This document shows positions 33,066-42,968 of a stretch of DNA of 64,000 nt, one piece after another; the first letter of the stretch is position 1; every line of letters begins with the position of its first letter. The notes below the pieces were generated by a model. The model was not told the DNA's origin. It saw nothing but the letters and a program-made list of their open reading frames with translations, and searched no databases. Where the stretch lies: NCBI RefSeq assembly GCF_001509485.1, contig NZ_LLZI01000158.1, positions 1 through 64,000 of the forward strand, in the 5' to 3' direction. Both the position numbers and the translations under genes were made by a program. The DNA comes from Streptomyces sp. NRRL F-4489. GTDB taxonomy: Bacteria > Actinomycetota > Actinomycetes > Streptomycetales > Streptomycetaceae.

Positions 33066-34004
33066 ATGTCACCCCGGCTCGACGAATTGCGCACCGACGA
33101 CCCCCGGAAGACCGCATCGTCGACACCCCTGCCCGATACCACCGGGCTTATCCCTTCCCCGTCGCACGCCCCGGACGCCGAGTCCCCGAGCGTGCCCGAT
33201 ATCGACGGTCTGCCCGAGATCCCACCCTTTGACGAAGTGGGTCCGGTAGATGCCAGGGCGCTGTCGAAAACCCTCTTCGAGCGCCTGGAATCGCTGGAAG
33301 AAGGCACCCACGAATTCGCGTACGTGCGCAACACGCTGGTCGAACTGAACCTCGCGCTGGTGAAGTTCGCGGCCTCCCGGTTCCGCTCCCGCAGCGAGCC
33401 CATGGAGGACATCGTCCAGGTCGGCACCATCGGGCTGATCAAGGCGATCGACCGCTTCGAGCTCGGCCGCGGCGTGGAGTTCCCGACCTTCGCGATGCCG
33501 ACCATCGTCGGCGAGATAAAGCGCTTCTTCCGCGACACCAGCTGGTCGGTGCGGGTCCCGCGCCGGCTCCAGGAACTCCGCCTGGACCTGGCCAAGGCCG
33601 GTGACGAGCTGGCCCAGCAGCTCGACCGCGCCCCCACCGTCGGCGAGCTGGCCGAACGCCTCGGCATCACCAAGGACGAGGTCGTCGAGGGCATGGCCGC
33701 GAGCAACGCCTACACGGCGAGCTCGCTGGACGCCCAGCCGGAGGAGGACGACACCGAGGGCGCGCTGGCCGACCGGATCGGCTACGAGGACCACGGCCTC
33801 GAGGGCATCGAGTACGTCGAGTCGCTGAAGCCGCTGATCGCCGAACTCCCGCAGCGGGACCGGAAGATCCTCTCCCTGCGGTTCGTCGCCAATATGACGC
33901 AGTCCGAGATCGGCGAGGAGCTGGGCATCTCCCAGATGCACGTCTCCCGGCTGCTCTCCCGCACCCTGGCCCGGCTCCGCAAGGGCCTGATGATCGAGGA
34001 GTAG
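33066..34004 (+). CDS. RNA polymerase sigma factor, SigB/SigF family
   Basis: 312 residues. A nonconserved acidic N-terminus (1-75) precedes region 2 (LALVKFAASRF, DIVQVGTIGLIKAIDRF and EFPTFAMPTIVGEIKRFFRD), region 3 (LAKAGDELAQQLDRAPTVGELAERLG) and region 4 (ELPQRDRKILSLRF and TQSEIGEELGISQMHVSRLL). This is the group 3 stress/development type controlled by partner switching. The ATG at 33066 follows GGAGGAG. Divergence from an anti-anti-sigma and an anti-sigma gene supports the control mode; by memory the closest named homologue would be SigI. A terminator at 34053-34090 separates it from hutI. Confidence 0.94.
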   Translation: MSPRLDELRTDDPRKTASSTPLPDTTGLIPSPSHAPDAESPSVPDIDGLPEIPPFDEVGPVDARALSKTLFERLESLEEGTHEFAYVRNTLVELNLALVKFAASRFRSRSEPMEDIVQVGTIGLIKAIDRFELGRGVEFPTFAMPTIVGEIKRFFRDTSWSVRVPRRLQELRLDLAKAGDELAQQLDRAPTVGELAERLGITKDEVVEGMAASNAYTASSLDAQPEEDDTEGALADRIGYEDHGLEGIEYVESLKPLIAELPQRDRKILSLRFVANMTQSEIGEELGISQMHVSRLLSRTLARLRKGLMIEE

Positions 34005-34052
34005 CCCGCGGTCGCGCCGGCCCGCCGCGGCCGGCGGGCGCACCCGCGCAGA

Positions 34053-34090
34053 CGAGGGCCCGCCCCGGCAGTGTCCGGGACGGGCCCTCG
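34053..34090. terminator. Bidirectional terminator between the sigma factor gene and hutI
   Basis: The outer arms CGAGGGCCCG and CGGGCCCTCG (10 bp) enclose an inner CCCGG/CCGGG stem with a CAGTGT loop. It serves the two convergent genes. Confidence 0.85.
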
Positions 34091-34124
34091 GTGCGTCCGG
34101 GGCCGCCGGCGCCCGGCAGCGGGC

Positions 34125-35306
34125 CTACAGGCGCGCGCCCTTGTGCCACACGTCCGTCACCAGGGGGACGCCCGGCCGGTAGGCGAGGTGGACGTGCGAG
34201 GGCGCGTCCAGCAGGAGCAGGTCGGCGCGGGCGCCGGGGGCGATCCGGCCGACGTCGTCGCGGCGCAGCGCCCGGGCGCCGCCGGCGGTCGCCGACCACA
34301 CCGCCTCGTCGGGCGTCATCCCCATGTCGCGGACGGCCAGCGCGATGCAGAACGGCATCGAACTGGTGAAGGACGAGCCGGGGTTGCAGTCCGTGGAGAG
34401 CGCCACGGTGGCGCCCGCGTCGAGCAGCGGGCGGGCGTCGGGCCACTGCGCGCGGGTGGAGAACTCGGCGCCCGGCAGGAGCGTGGCGACGGTGTCCGAC
34501 TGGGCCAGCGCGTCGATGTCGGCGGCGGTGAGGTGGGTGCAGTGGTCGGCGGAGGCGGCGCCCAGTTCGACGGCGAGCTGGACGCCGGGTCCGTGGCCGA
34601 GCTGGTTGGCGTGCACCCGGGGGACGAGGCCCTTGGCCTTTCCGGCGGTCAGGACGGCGCGCGCCTGGTCGCCGTCGAAGGCGCCGCGTTCGCAGAAGAC
34701 GTCGACCCAGCGGGCGTGCGGGGCGCAGGCGTCCAGCATCGGGCCGGTGACCAGGTCGACGTAGCCGGCCGGGTCGTCGGCGTAGTCCGGGGAGACGATG
34801 TGCGCGCCGAGGAAGGTGACCTCGTCGGTGTGCGCGGCGGCGATCCGCACCGCGCGGGCCTCGTCCTCGACGGTCAGGCCGTAGCCGGACTTGACCTCCT
34901 GGGTGGTGGTGCCCTGGCGCAGGCCCTCGGCGAGGTAGCGGGCGACGTTGGCGTGCAGGGCGGCGTCGTCGGCGGCGCGGGTGGCGGCGACGGTGGTGCG
35001 GATGCCGCCGGCGGAGTACGGGCGGCCGGACATCCGGGCGTTGAACTCCTCGGTGCGATCGCCGGCGAAGACCAGGTGGGAGTGGGAGTCGACGAAGCCG
35101 GGCAGGCCCGCGCGGCCGGCGGCGTCGACGGCGTTGTCAGTGGCGGGTGCTTTGCTTGAGGGACCGACCCAGGCGATGCGGTCGCCGTCGATGACGACCG
35201 CGGCGTCCTGGATCAGACCGAGGGGGCCTTCACCGAGGGAGGGGTCGTTGGTGACGAGCTGGGCGATGTGGGTGATGGCGGTGGTCGGCGCGGAGGTCGT
35301 CGTCAT
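34125..35306 (-). CDS. hutI: Imidazolonepropionase
   Basis: 393 residues. An amidohydrolase fold with the metal site [14 protein letters not shown] (HxH) and [10 protein letters not shown], the mid-chain [11 protein letters not shown] and SADHCTHL histidines, and the STDCNPGSS motif. It hydrolyses imidazolone-5-propionate to N-formimino-L-glutamate, step three of histidine breakdown. The ATG at 35306 begins the family start; GGAGAG lies about 12 bases upstream. It is the last gene of the minus-strand hut operon, 59 bases after hutF. Confidence 0.96.
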   Translation of the reverse strand: MTTTSAPTTAITHIAQLVTNDPSLGEGPLGLIQDAAVVIDGDRIAWVGPSSKAPATDNAVDAAGRAGLPGFVDSHSHLVFAGDRTEEFNARMSGRPYSAGGIRTTVAATRAADDAALHANVARYLAEGLRQGTTTQEVKSGYGLTVEDEARAVRIAAAHTDEVTFLGAHIVSPDYADDPAGYVDLVTGPMLDACAPHARWVDVFCERGAFDGDQARAVLTAGKAKGLVPRVHANQLGHGPGVQLAVELGAASADHCTHLTAADIDALAQSDTVATLLPGAEFSTRAQWPDARPLLDAGATVALSTDCNPGSSFTSSMPFCIALAVRDMGMTPDEAVWSATAGGARALRRDDVGRIAPGARADLLLLDAPSHVHLAYRPGVPLVTDVWHKGARL

Positions 35307-35365
35307 CGCGGGGGTGCTCTCCTTCGTCCGCGGGCCGGGCGGCCCGGGCTTCGGGCGGGTGGGGG

Positions 35366-36715
35366 TCAGCCGCGTACGGCGGCGATGGCGTCTGCGAGCG
35401 CTCCGGCCACGTCGGGCACGCGGATGTGCGCACCGTCCCGGACGATCTGCCGCCCGGCCACGATGGTGTGCCGGACATCGGCCGCCGTGGCGGCGAATAC
35501 GGCCGTCTCGGCGCCCAGGCGCGGCGGCGGTCCGGCGGTGCGTACGGAGTCCAGCCGGATCGTGGTGAGGTCGGCGAGCGCGCCGGGCGCGAGCGTGCCG
35601 GCGTCGTCCCAGCCGAGCGCCGCGTGCCCGTCGGCGGTGGCGGCGCGCAGCAGGGCGGCGGCGGTCCAGTGGCCCCGGGTGCGGGTGCGCAGCCGCTCGT
35701 CCAGCTCCATGGCGCGGGCCTCTTCGAGCAGGTCGATGACGGCGTGGCTGTCGCTGCCCAGGGAGAGCGGGCTGCCCTGCCGCTGGAGGGCGGCGGCCGG
35801 GCCGATGCCGTCGGCGAGGTCCCGTTCGGTGGTCGGGCACATGCACACGCCGGTGGTGGAGCCGCCGAGCAGGGCGATGTCGCCGTCGGTGAGGTGGGTG
35901 GCGTGCACGGCCGTGGTGCGCGGGCCCAGGACGCCGTGTTCGGCGAGCAGTTCGGTGGGGGTGCGGCCGTGGGCGGCGCGGCAGGCGTCGTTCTCGGCGG
36001 TCTGCTCGGAGAGGTGGACGTGCAGCGGTGCCCGCCGCTGCCGGGCCCACTCCGCGACGGTGCCCAGCTCCCCGGCCGGGACGGCCCGTACGGAGTGCAC
36101 GGCGGCGCCGATCCGGGCGTGCCCGGCGTCCTTGAGGGCGTCGGCGCGCTCCGCCCAGGCGTCCGCGGTGCCGTCCGAGAAGCGCAGCTGGTGGCGGTTG
36201 GGCGGGTCGCCGAAGCCGGCGGAGAGGTAAGCGGTGTCGAGCAGGGTGATCCGGATACCGGCCTCGTCGGCCGCGGCGATCAGGGCCTCGCCCATCGCGT
36301 TGGGGTCGGCGTAGCGGGTGCCGCCGGGCGCGTGGTGGAGGTAGTGGAACTCCCCGACGCAGGTGATGCCGGCCAGCGCCATCTCGGCGTAGGCGGCGCG
36401 GGCGAGCGCGTGGTAGCTCTCCGGCGTCAGCCGGTCCGCGACGCCGTACATGACCTCCCGCCAGGTCCAGAAGGTCCCGGACCCGACCTGCACGCTGCCG
36501 CGCAGGGCGCGGTGGAAGGCGTGGCTGTGGGCGTTGCTCAGGCCCGGCAGGGTCAGGCCGCGCAGCGCCTCCGCGCCGGGCGGCGGGGCGGCGACGCCGG
36601 TGCGGACGGCGGTGATCCGGCCGTCCGCGGTGTCCAGGGCGACGCCCGGCTCGACGCGGTCGCCGAGCCAGGCGTGTTCGAGCCAGTATGTGACCGGTGC
36701 CGTCGGCGGTGTCAT
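35366..36715 (-). CDS. hutF: Formimidoylglutamate deiminase
   Basis: 449 residues. Amidohydrolase superfamily, with [15 protein letters not shown] (HxH), PLHVHLSEQ, and [17 protein letters not shown] (metal Asp). HutF removes ammonia from N-formimino-L-glutamate to give N-formyl-L-glutamate, so this organism uses the formylglutamate branch rather than direct release of formamide by HutG-type formimidoylglutamase. The ATG overlaps the stop of the M20 gene (ATGA), so the two are coupled. Confidence 0.95.
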   Translation of the reverse strand: MTPPTAPVTYWLEHAWLGDRVEPGVALDTADGRITAVRTGVAAPPPGAEALRGLTLPGLSNAHSHAFHRALRGSVQVGSGTFWTWREVMYGVADRLTPESYHALARAAYAEMALAGITCVGEFHYLHHAPGGTRYADPNAMGEALIAAADEAGIRITLLDTAYLSAGFGDPPNRHQLRFSDGTADAWAERADALKDAGHARIGAAVHSVRAVPAGELGTVAEWARQRRAPLHVHLSEQTAENDACRAAHGRTPTELLAEHGVLGPRTTAVHATHLTDGDIALLGGSTTGVCMCPTTERDLADGIGPAAALQRQGSPLSLGSDSHAVIDLLEEARAMELDERLRTRTRGHWTAAALLRAATADGHAALGWDDAGTLAPGALADLTTIRLDSVRTAGPPPRLGAETAVFAATAADVRHTIVAGRQIVRDGAHIRVPDVAGALADAIAAVRG

Positions 36716-37962
36716 CGGCACGCCAGCCCCTCCAGTACGTCGGCGAGTGCGGTGACCCCGGCGGTGCAGTCGTCCTCGGTGGCCGTTTCGGCGGGCGAGT
36801 GCGAGACACCGGTGGGGTTGCGGACGAACAGCATCGCGGTCGGGACGGTCGCGGACAAAATACCCGCGTCGTGTCCAGCCCCGGTGCCCAGGACCGGCAC
36901 CGGCCGGTCGCTCCCCTTGCCGAGGATGGCGCCGAGTTCGTCCCGCAGCGCGTGCCCGAATTCCACGATCGGGGTGAAGGATTCGCGGACGATGTCGAGG
37001 TCGACGCCGTCGCGGGCGGCCCGCTCGGCGGCGGCCCGCTCGATCCCGGCGATCACGGTGTCCAGGGTGTCCTGGGCGGCGGCGCGGGCGTCGAGCCAGC
37101 CGCGGACGAGCGAGGGGATGGCGTTGACGCCGTTCGGCTCGACGCTGACCTTCCCGAAGGTGGCCAGGGCGCCGGCCAGCCGGGCCTGCTCGCGGGCGGC
37201 GAGCACGGTCGCGGCGTAGGAGAGCATCGGGTCGCGGCGGTCCTCCAGGCGGGTGGTGCCGGCGTGGTTGGCCTCGCCGCGGAAGTCGAACCGCCAGCGG
37301 CCGTGCGGCCAGATGGCGGAGGCGATGCCGACCGGCGCGCCGGCGCCCTCGTCGTGCAGCGCCAGCGCGCGGCCCTGCTCGACGTGGAGTTCGACGAACG
37401 CGCCGAGGGTGGCGAGCCGTTCGGGGTCCGGGCCGATGGCCTCGGGGTCGTGGCCGGCGCGCTCCATGGCCTGCGGGAGGGTGGTGCCGTCGCCGTCGCG
37501 CAGCCGGTGCGCGGCCTCGCGGGTCAGCGCCCCGGTGGCCAGCCGGGAGCCGACGCAGGCGAGCCCGAAGCGGGCGCCCTCCTCGTCGCCGAAGTTGACG
37601 ATGGCCAGGGGTTTGGTGAACTGCGCGCCGCGGCCCCGCAGTTCGTCCAGCGCGGCGAAGGAGGACACCACGCCCAGCGGGCCGTCGAAGGCGCCGCCGT
37701 CCGGGACGGAGTCCAGGTGCGAGCCGGTGGCGACGGCCCCGCCGGGGGCCACGTCGCGGTAGCTCGTGGCGCCGAGCCAGGCCCACTGGTTGCCGTTGCG
37801 GTCGAGCTCGTAGGCCAGCCCGCGGGCCTCGGCCTGGGCGCGGAACCACGCGCGGCAGTCCGCGTCGGCGCCGGTCCAGGCGAAGCGGCGGTAGCCCCCG
37901 GAGGAGGAGTCGCGGCCGAGCGGCCGCAGCTCCTCCCACATCTCGTGGAACGACGAGGTCAC
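36712..37962 (-). CDS. M20 amidohydrolase of the allantoate/carbamoyl-amino-acid type, hut-linked
   Basis: 416 residues. Dinuclear metal site of the AllC/HyuC group: [19 protein letters not shown] (His, bridging Asp), [11 protein letters not shown] (Glu pair), ELHVEQGR (His) and [11 protein letters not shown] (His). The lid domain lies at about 210-330. Database names for this family are usually allantoate amidohydrolase. In this operon the step lacking a gene is N-formylglutamate to glutamate plus formate, and a carbamoylase-like enzyme could do that by cleaving the N-formyl amide. That role is inference from context. The GTG at 37962 overlaps the hutU stop and its own stop overlaps hutF, so it is an integral member of the operon. 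Confidence 0.92.
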   Translation of the reverse strand: MTSSFHEMWEELRPLGRDSSSGGYRRFAWTGADADCRAWFRAQAEARGLAYELDRNGNQWAWLGATSYRDVAPGGAVATGSHLDSVPDGGAFDGPLGVVSSFAALDELRGRGAQFTKPLAIVNFGDEEGARFGLACVGSRLATGALTREAAHRLRDGDGTTLPQAMERAGHDPEAIGPDPERLATLGAFVELHVEQGRALALHDEGAGAPVGIASAIWPHGRWRFDFRGEANHAGTTRLEDRRDPMLSYAATVLAAREQARLAGALATFGKVSVEPNGVNAIPSLVRGWLDARAAAQDTLDTVIAGIERAAAERAARDGVDLDIVRESFTPIVEFGHALRDELGAILGKGSDRPVPVLGTGAGHDAGILSATVPTAMLFVRNPTGVSHSPAETATEDDCTAGVTALADVLEGLACR

Positions 37963-39623
37963 GCGCCCTCGCCCTCGCGCATCGGGATCCGGACGCCGCG
38001 CTCGGCGGCGACCTCGTCGGCGCGCTCGTAGCCGGCGTCGACGTGCCGGATGACGCCCATACCGGGGTCGTTGGTGAGCACCCGGCGGATCTTCTCGCCG
38101 GCCAGCGCGGTGCCGTCGGCGACGGTGACCTGCCCGGCGTGGATCGAGCGGCCCATGCCGACGCCGCCGCCGTGGTGCAGGGAGACCCAGGAGGCGCCGG
38201 AGGCGACGTTGACCATGGCGTTGAGCAGCGGCCAGTCGGCGATCGCGTCCGAGCCGTCCTTCATGGCCTCGGTCTCGCGGTAGGGGGAGGCGACCGAGCC
38301 GCAGTCGAGGTGGTCGCGGCCGATGGCCAGCGGCGCCTGGAGCGTGCCGTCGGCGACCATCTCGTTGAACCGCTCGCCGGCCTTGTCGCGCTCGCCGTAG
38401 CCGAGCCAGCAGATCCGGGCGGGCAGGCCCTGGAAGTGGACGCGTTCGCCGGCCATCTTGATCCAGCGGGCCAGGGAGGTGTTCTCGGGGAAGAGGTCGA
38501 GGATCGCCTTGTCGGTGGCCGCGATGTCCTTGGGGTCGCCGGAGAGCGCCGCCCAGCGGAACGGGCCCTTGCCCTCGGCGAAGAGCGGCCGGATGTAGGC
38601 GGGGACGAAGCCGGGGAAGGCGAACGCCCGCTGGTACCCGGCGAGTTGGGCCTCGCCGCGGATGGAGTTGCCGTAGTCGAAGACCTCGGCGCCGGCGTCC
38701 ATGAAGCCGACCATGGCCTCGACGTGCCGGGCCATCGACTCCCGGGCGCGGGCGGTGAAGCCGGCCGGGTCCTTGGCCGCGTACTCCTTCATCTCGGCGA
38801 AGTCGACGCCGGTGGGGAGGTAGGACAGCGGGTCGTGGGCGCTGGTCTGGTCGGTGACGATGTCGATCGGGGCGCCGTCGGCGAGCATCCGCGGCAGGAG
38901 GTCGGCGGCGTTGCCGAGCAGGCCGATGGAGAGCGGTTTGCGCTGGTCACGGGCCTCGACGGCGAGCTGGAGGGCGTGCTGGAGGCTGTCGGCCCGCACG
39001 TCGAGGTAGCGGTGCTCGATACGGCGCTCGATGGCGCGCGGGTCGCAGTCGATGCAGATCGCGACGCCGTCGTTCATGGTGACGGCGAGCGGCTGGGCGC
39101 CGCCCATGCCGCCGAGGCCGGCGGTGAGGGTGATGGTGCCGGCCAGCGTCCCGCCGAACTTCTTCGCGGCGACCGCCGCGAACGTCTCGTAGGTGCCCTG
39201 GAGGATGCCCTGGGTGCCGATGTAGATCCACGAACCGGCCGTCATCTGGCCGTACATGGTCAGGCCGAGGGCCTCCAGGCGGCGGAACTCCTCCCAGTTG
39301 GCCCAGTCGCCGACGAGGTTGGAGTTGGCGATCAGGACGCGCGGCGCCCACTCGTGGGTCTGCATCACGCCGACCGGCTTGCCGGACTGGACGAGCATCG
39401 TCTCGTCCTGCTTCAGCGTGGTCAGGGTGCGGACCATCGCGTCGAACGAGCGCCAGTCGCGGGCGGCCTTGCCGGTGCCGCCGTAGACGACGAGCTGGTC
39501 CGGATGCTCGGCGACCTCCGGGTCGAGGTTGTTCTGGAGCATGCGGAGTGCGGCTTCCTGCTGCCATCCGCGCGCGCTCAGCTCCGTACCGCGCGGTGCC
39601 CGCACGGGTCGCGGTCCCGACAT
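37959..39623 (-). CDS. hutU: Urocanate hydratase
   Basis: 554 residues, full length. NAD-binding and active-site segments are present: [32 protein letters not shown], and the conserved region around [13 protein letters not shown] and the C-terminal RGEAQLAG and [15 protein letters not shown]. It hydrates urocanate to imidazolonepropionate with tightly bound NAD. First gene of the operon hutU, M20, hutF, hutI. GGGAGG precedes the ATG. Histidine ammonia-lyase (hutH) is not in the window. Confidence 0.97.
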   Translation of the reverse strand: MSGPRPVRAPRGTELSARGWQQEAALRMLQNNLDPEVAEHPDQLVVYGGTGKAARDWRSFDAMVRTLTTLKQDETMLVQSGKPVGVMQTHEWAPRVLIANSNLVGDWANWEEFRRLEALGLTMYGQMTAGSWIYIGTQGILQGTYETFAAVAAKKFGGTLAGTITLTAGLGGMGGAQPLAVTMNDGVAICIDCDPRAIERRIEHRYLDVRADSLQHALQLAVEARDQRKPLSIGLLGNAADLLPRMLADGAPIDIVTDQTSAHDPLSYLPTGVDFAEMKEYAAKDPAGFTARARESMARHVEAMVGFMDAGAEVFDYGNSIRGEAQLAGYQRAFAFPGFVPAYIRPLFAEGKGPFRWAALSGDPKDIAATDKAILDLFPENTSLARWIKMAGERVHFQGLPARICWLGYGERDKAGERFNEMVADGTLQAPLAIGRDHLDCGSVASPYRETEAMKDGSDAIADWPLLNAMVNVASGASWVSLHHGGGVGMGRSIHAGQVTVADGTALAGEKIRRVLTNDPGMGVIRHVDAGYERADEVAAERGVRIPMREGEGA

Positions 39624-39663
39624 GGGCCCTGCCTCCCTGACCTTGATGGATTGACCTATTCAC

Positions 39664-39693
39664 AGTCTTGCGCGCCTGAATACGACTAGTCAA
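39664..39693 (-). promoter_or_regulatory. Candidate hutU promoter
   Basis: Reading on the minus strand, TTGACT (39693-39688) and AAGACT (39669-39664) are 18 bases apart, with the downstream hexamer about 40 bases before the hutU ATG. It resembles a vegetative promoter with a weak -10 box. The tract is AT-richer than its surroundings. Confidence 0.35.
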
Positions 39694-39753
39694 CAGGCGC
39701 CGGGGTGCCGGTGGCGGGTTTTCCCCAGGCCGCCGATTTCGACTTGCCGGGCG

Positions 39754-39787
39754 GGAAAGCCGGTGTTAGCTTTCCGAGTGGGAAAGT
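39754..39787. promoter_or_regulatory. GGAAAGC inverted repeat plus third GGAAAG copy
   Basis: GGAAAGC (39754-39760) and GCTTTCC (39769-39775) form a 7-bp inverted repeat with an eight-base spacer, and a further GGGAAAG follows at about 39781. It lies about 135 bases before the membrane-protein gene that is coupled to a wHTH gene, so it is a candidate operator for that regulator. Position is the only support. Confidence 0.35.
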
Positions 39788-39908
39788 TGGAGCGGGGCGC
39801 CGGCAGCGGCGGCCCCGCCCGCCCGGACCGTCCGGGCCGCGCGCGGGCACGCCATCCGCGCCGCGGACCGGGAGGCGTCCGGGACGTCTACGGGGAGGCG
39901 AACGGGAC

Positions 39909-40430
39909 ATGACCACACCGGTGGATGCCGAGCGGGCCTGGCAGGATCTCCAGCGGATCCGCGTCCCGCAGGAGCGGGTGTACGACGAGGTCGAGCGGTG
40001 CGCGCGCGGCGACCGGCGGGCGACGTACGTCACCGCCGCCCTGATGTGGCTCTTCCTCGCCTCCTCCGGGCTGGACCTGCCGCGCTGGGCCTCGTTCCTC
40101 GTGCTCGCCGCCTACGTCGGCGGTCTGGCCGCCCTGGGCGTGATCTACAGCCGCCGGACGCGGGTGCGGCTGCACCGCTCGCGGTACACCTGGCGCACCT
40201 TCGCCACCTTCCTCGCCGGCGCGGCCGTCGGCGGCGGCACGATCCTGCTCACCGGCTACCTGGCCGAGCGGCTGGCGCTGCCCTACGGGAGCGTGATCCA
40301 GGCGACCGTCTCCGCCGGCGCCTTCGCGCTCTTCGTCGGCCCCGCCAACCGCTGGGCGGTCAGCCCGCTCCGCGGCCGCGCCCTGGGCGCACCGCCCGCG
40401 AGACCGATCCCCGAGGAGGCCGGCCGATGA
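39909..40430 (+). CDS. Small membrane protein of unknown function, four helices
   Basis: 173 residues. The N-terminal amphipathic part (AERAWQDLQRIRVPQERVYDEVERC) resembles the leading helix of short regulator-associated membrane proteins. Four membrane segments follow (about 42-58, 63-82, 100-121 and 128-148). No family recognised with certainty. The gene overlaps the wHTH gene by four bases (ATGA) and heads an operon with an ABC exporter. It may act as a membrane partner of the regulator or exporter; inference. Confidence 0.75.
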   Translation: MTTPVDAERAWQDLQRIRVPQERVYDEVERCARGDRRATYVTAALMWLFLASSGLDLPRWASFLVLAAYVGGLAALGVIYSRRTRVRLHRSRYTWRTFATFLAGAAVGGGTILLTGYLAERLALPYGSVIQATVSAGAFALFVGPANRWAVSPLRGRALGAPPARPIPEEAGR

Positions 40431-40771
40431 GCACCCCATCGGGCTTCGACGAACTCATCCATCCCGCCACCCGGCTGTCCGTGGTGGCCATGCTCGCCGC
40501 GACCGAATGGGCCGACTTCGCCTTCGTCCGCGACGGCCTCTCGCTCAGCGACTCCGCGCTCTCCAAGCAGCTGCACACGCTGGAGGAGGCCGGATATCTG
40601 GAGATCCGCAAGGAGGGCGGCGGCCGGAAGCGGCGCACCAAGGTGCGGCTGACGGCCCGCGGCCGCGCCGCCTTCGACGGCCATGTCGCCGCGCTCCGCG
40701 CCATCGTCGAGGGCGCGGGCCCGGGGGCCGCCCGGTCCGCACCGCAGCAGCCGGCCGACGCCGGCCGATGA
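40427..40771 (+). CDS. Winged-helix transcriptional regulator (HTH_27/MarR-like)
   Basis: 114 residues. A compact wHTH: DELIHPATRLSVVAML, then DGLSLSDSALSKQLHTLEEAG as the recognition helices and KEGGGRKRRTKVRLTARG as a basic wing. This size and pattern fit one-domain repressors that control a linked exporter. It is translationally coupled to the membrane gene before it and lies 25 bases ahead of the ABC ATPase, so it probably controls the operon 39909-42792. The ligand is unknown. Confidence 0.88.
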   Translation: MSTPSGFDELIHPATRLSVVAMLAATEWADFAFVRDGLSLSDSALSKQLHTLEEAGYLEIRKEGGGRKRRTKVRLTARGRAAFDGHVAALRAIVEGAGPGAARSAPQQPADAGR

Positions 40772-40796
40772 CCACACACCACGGGGGGAAGCAGCG

Positions 40797-41789
40797 ATGA
40801 CCACCACACCCACCGGCCCGGCCGGCACCGCGCCGGTCGTACGGGCCCGCGGCCTGCGCATGGCGTACGGCGGCACCGATGTCCTGCACGGCGTCGACCT
40901 CGACATCCGGCGCGGCGAGGTCTTCGCCCTGCTGGGGCCGAACGGCGCCGGCAAGACCACCACCGTCGAGATCCTGGAGGGCTTCCGGCAGCGTTCCGCC
41001 GGCGAGGTCGAGGTGCTCGGCGCGGATCCGGCGCGGGCCGGCGACGCCTGGCGGGGCCGGATCGGCCTCGTCCTGCAGTCCTGGCGCGACCACCGCCGCT
41101 GGCAGGTCGCCGAGCTGCTGACGCACTTCGCCGGGTACTACCCCGAGCCCCGGGATCCCGACGAGCTGCTGGCGGTGGTCGGCCTGACCGGCCAGGCGGG
41201 GCAGCGCGTCGACCGGCTCTCCGGCGGCCAGCGCCGCCGCCTGGACGTGGCACTCGGCATCGTCGGCCGCCCGGAGCTGCTGTTCCTGGACGAGCCCACG
41301 ACCGGCTTCGACCCCGAGGCCCGCCGCGGCTTCCACGACCTGGTGGAGCGCCTGGCCCGCGAGGAGGGCGTCACGGTCCTGTTGACGACCCACGATCTGG
41401 CCGAGGCGGAGCGGCTCGCCGACCGGATAGCGATGCTGGTCGACGGACGGATCCGGGCCTGCGGCACACCGGCCGAGCTGGCCGCGCGGGCCGCGGCGCG
41501 GGCCGAGGTCCGCTGGACGGCACCGGACGGCGAGCGGCGCCGCGAGCACACCGCCGATCCGTCCCGCCTGGTCTGGGAGCTCCACCAGGCCCTCGGCGGC
41601 CCGATCGCCGACCTGGAGGTGCGCCGCCCGACGCTGGAGGACACGTACCTCCACATGCTCCACGGCCGGCCCGGGACCGAGGGGGGCCACGGCACCACCG
41701 GCCCCGCCGACTCCGGCTCCGGGGCCGACTCCGGCTCGGGCTCCGGCGAGGGCGCCGACGCCGACGCGGATCGGGCTCGCGCGGCATGA
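40797..41789 (+). CDS. ABC exporter ATP-binding subunit
   Basis: 330 residues. Walker A GPNGAGKTT (about 46-54), Q-loop GLVLQSW, signature LSGGQRRR, Walker B LLFLDEPT and H-loop LLTTHD, followed by a DrrA-type C-terminal region (VRWTAPDGERRR) and a 30-residue Ser/Gly/Asp tail. It belongs to the drug/antibiotic resistance exporter group that pairs with a separate ABC-2 permease, encoded 79 bases downstream. GGGGGGAAG precedes the ATG. Substrate unknown. Confidence 0.94.
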   Translation: MTTTPTGPAGTAPVVRARGLRMAYGGTDVLHGVDLDIRRGEVFALLGPNGAGKTTTVEILEGFRQRSAGEVEVLGADPARAGDAWRGRIGLVLQSWRDHRRWQVAELLTHFAGYYPEPRDPDELLAVVGLTGQAGQRVDRLSGGQRRRLDVALGIVGRPELLFLDEPTTGFDPEARRGFHDLVERLAREEGVTVLLTTHDLAEAERLADRIAMLVDGRIRACGTPAELAARAAARAEVRWTAPDGERRREHTADPSRLVWELHQALGGPIADLEVRRPTLEDTYLHMLHGRPGTEGGHGTTGPADSGSGADSGSGSGEGADADADRARAA

Positions 41790-41868
41790 CCACCGGGCGC
41801 CCGCCCGGCGTACGGGAAACGGCACACGGCACGGCAGACAGCAGCACCACCACGACGGGGGAACGGAC

Positions 41869-42792
41869 ATGACCATGACGTCACCGACAGCGGCCGGCGG
41901 GCCGGGCCTCGCGGCCCCGGGCCGGCGCGGCGGCCACGGAGGACTGCGGCCCTGGCGGGCCGGGATCCGGCGCGGCGTGATCGAACTGCGCCATCTGCTG
42001 GGCAACAAAAAGGAGTTGGCCGGCCACGTCTCCAACATCGTCGTCGGCCTGCTCATCACCTCGTTCATCCACGGAAACGTCCCCGGGACGCACATCCCGA
42101 TGGCGCATCTGACGCTGTCCGGGTTCGCCGGGTACCTCCTCTTCCAGATCGGGCTGCTCAACCTCCCGCAGATCCTGGTGACCGAGCGGGAGGAGGGCAC
42201 CCTGCTGCGGCTGCGCGCCACCCCCGGCGGCATACCGGCCTACCTCATCGCCAAGTCCCTGCTGATCGTGGTCCTCGCGCTGGGCACCCTCGCGGTGCTG
42301 CTGGGCGCCGCCGCCGCCCTGGTGGACGGGCCGCTGCCGCACAGCGCCGGCGGCTGGCTGACGCTGCTGTGGGTGACCGCCCTCGGCCTGCTCGCGGTCG
42401 TCCCGCTGGGCGCGGCCATCGGGGCCGTCCTGCCCAACCCCCGGGAGGCGCTGGCGCTGATCATGCTGCCGTCGATGGCCCTGCTGATCACCTCCGGCGC
42501 GATGTTCCCGCTGTCCCGGATGCCGGCGGTGGTCCAGGACATCGCCTCGGTCTTCCCGCTCCGCTGGATGGCCCAGGGCCTGCGCTCGGCCCTGCTCCCG
42601 GACGCCGCCCGGGCCGCCGAGGCCGCCGGCTCCTGGCAACTCCCCACCGTCGCCCTGGTCCTGGGGGCCTGGGCCGTCCTCGGCTTCCTGCTCGCCGTCC
42701 CCCTCCTCCGCCGCGCCACCCGCCGCGAATCCGGCTCCCGCCTCACCGCCCGCCAGGCCATAGCCAAGGCGAACGGCGTCCCGGGGGCGTAG
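41869..42792 (+). CDS. ABC-2 type exporter permease
   Basis: 307 residues with about six membrane segments (about 57-75, 85-105, 125-148, 162-185, 195-212 and 258-280). ABC-2 features include the LVTEREEGTLLRLRATP segment between helices 2 and 3 and SGAMFPLSRMP before the last helices. It pairs with the ATPase just upstream. Likely role: efflux of a hydrophobic compound under control of the linked wHTH protein. A terminator hairpin follows at 42829. Confidence 0.92.
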   Translation: MTMTSPTAAGGPGLAAPGRRGGHGGLRPWRAGIRRGVIELRHLLGNKKELAGHVSNIVVGLLITSFIHGNVPGTHIPMAHLTLSGFAGYLLFQIGLLNLPQILVTEREEGTLLRLRATPGGIPAYLIAKSLLIVVLALGTLAVLLGAAAALVDGPLPHSAGGWLTLLWVTALGLLAVVPLGAAIGAVLPNPREALALIMLPSMALLITSGAMFPLSRMPAVVQDIASVFPLRWMAQGLRSALLPDAARAAEAAGSWQLPTVALVLGAWAVLGFLLAVPLLRRATRRESGSRLTARQAIAKANGVPGA

Positions 42793-42828
42793 GGGGTGTC
42801 CGCCTAGGGCGCGGGGGCCTGGCGCGGG

Positions 42829-42855
42829 CCGGCCCGGCCGCTCCGGCCGGGCCGG
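42829..42855 (+). terminator. Terminator after the ABC exporter operon
   Basis: The arms CCGGCCCGGCC and GGCCGGGCCGG (11 bp) with loop GCTCC start 36 bases after the permease stop. Confidence 0.7.
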
Positions 42856-42968
42856 GCCGGAGCGGTCTCACCCGGGCAACACGCCCAAGCGGGGGCAGAC
42901 CCGGATCGGTCCGTGCCAAGGCCGCGCTGGCGTGGCGCGGCGGGGTGGCCGGATGATGAAGTGGGCGC

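Noticed and set aside
40683..40796. In-frame extension of the ABC ATPase into the wHTH gene
   Set aside because: The extension is antidomain sequence; GGGGGGAAG places the start at 40797.
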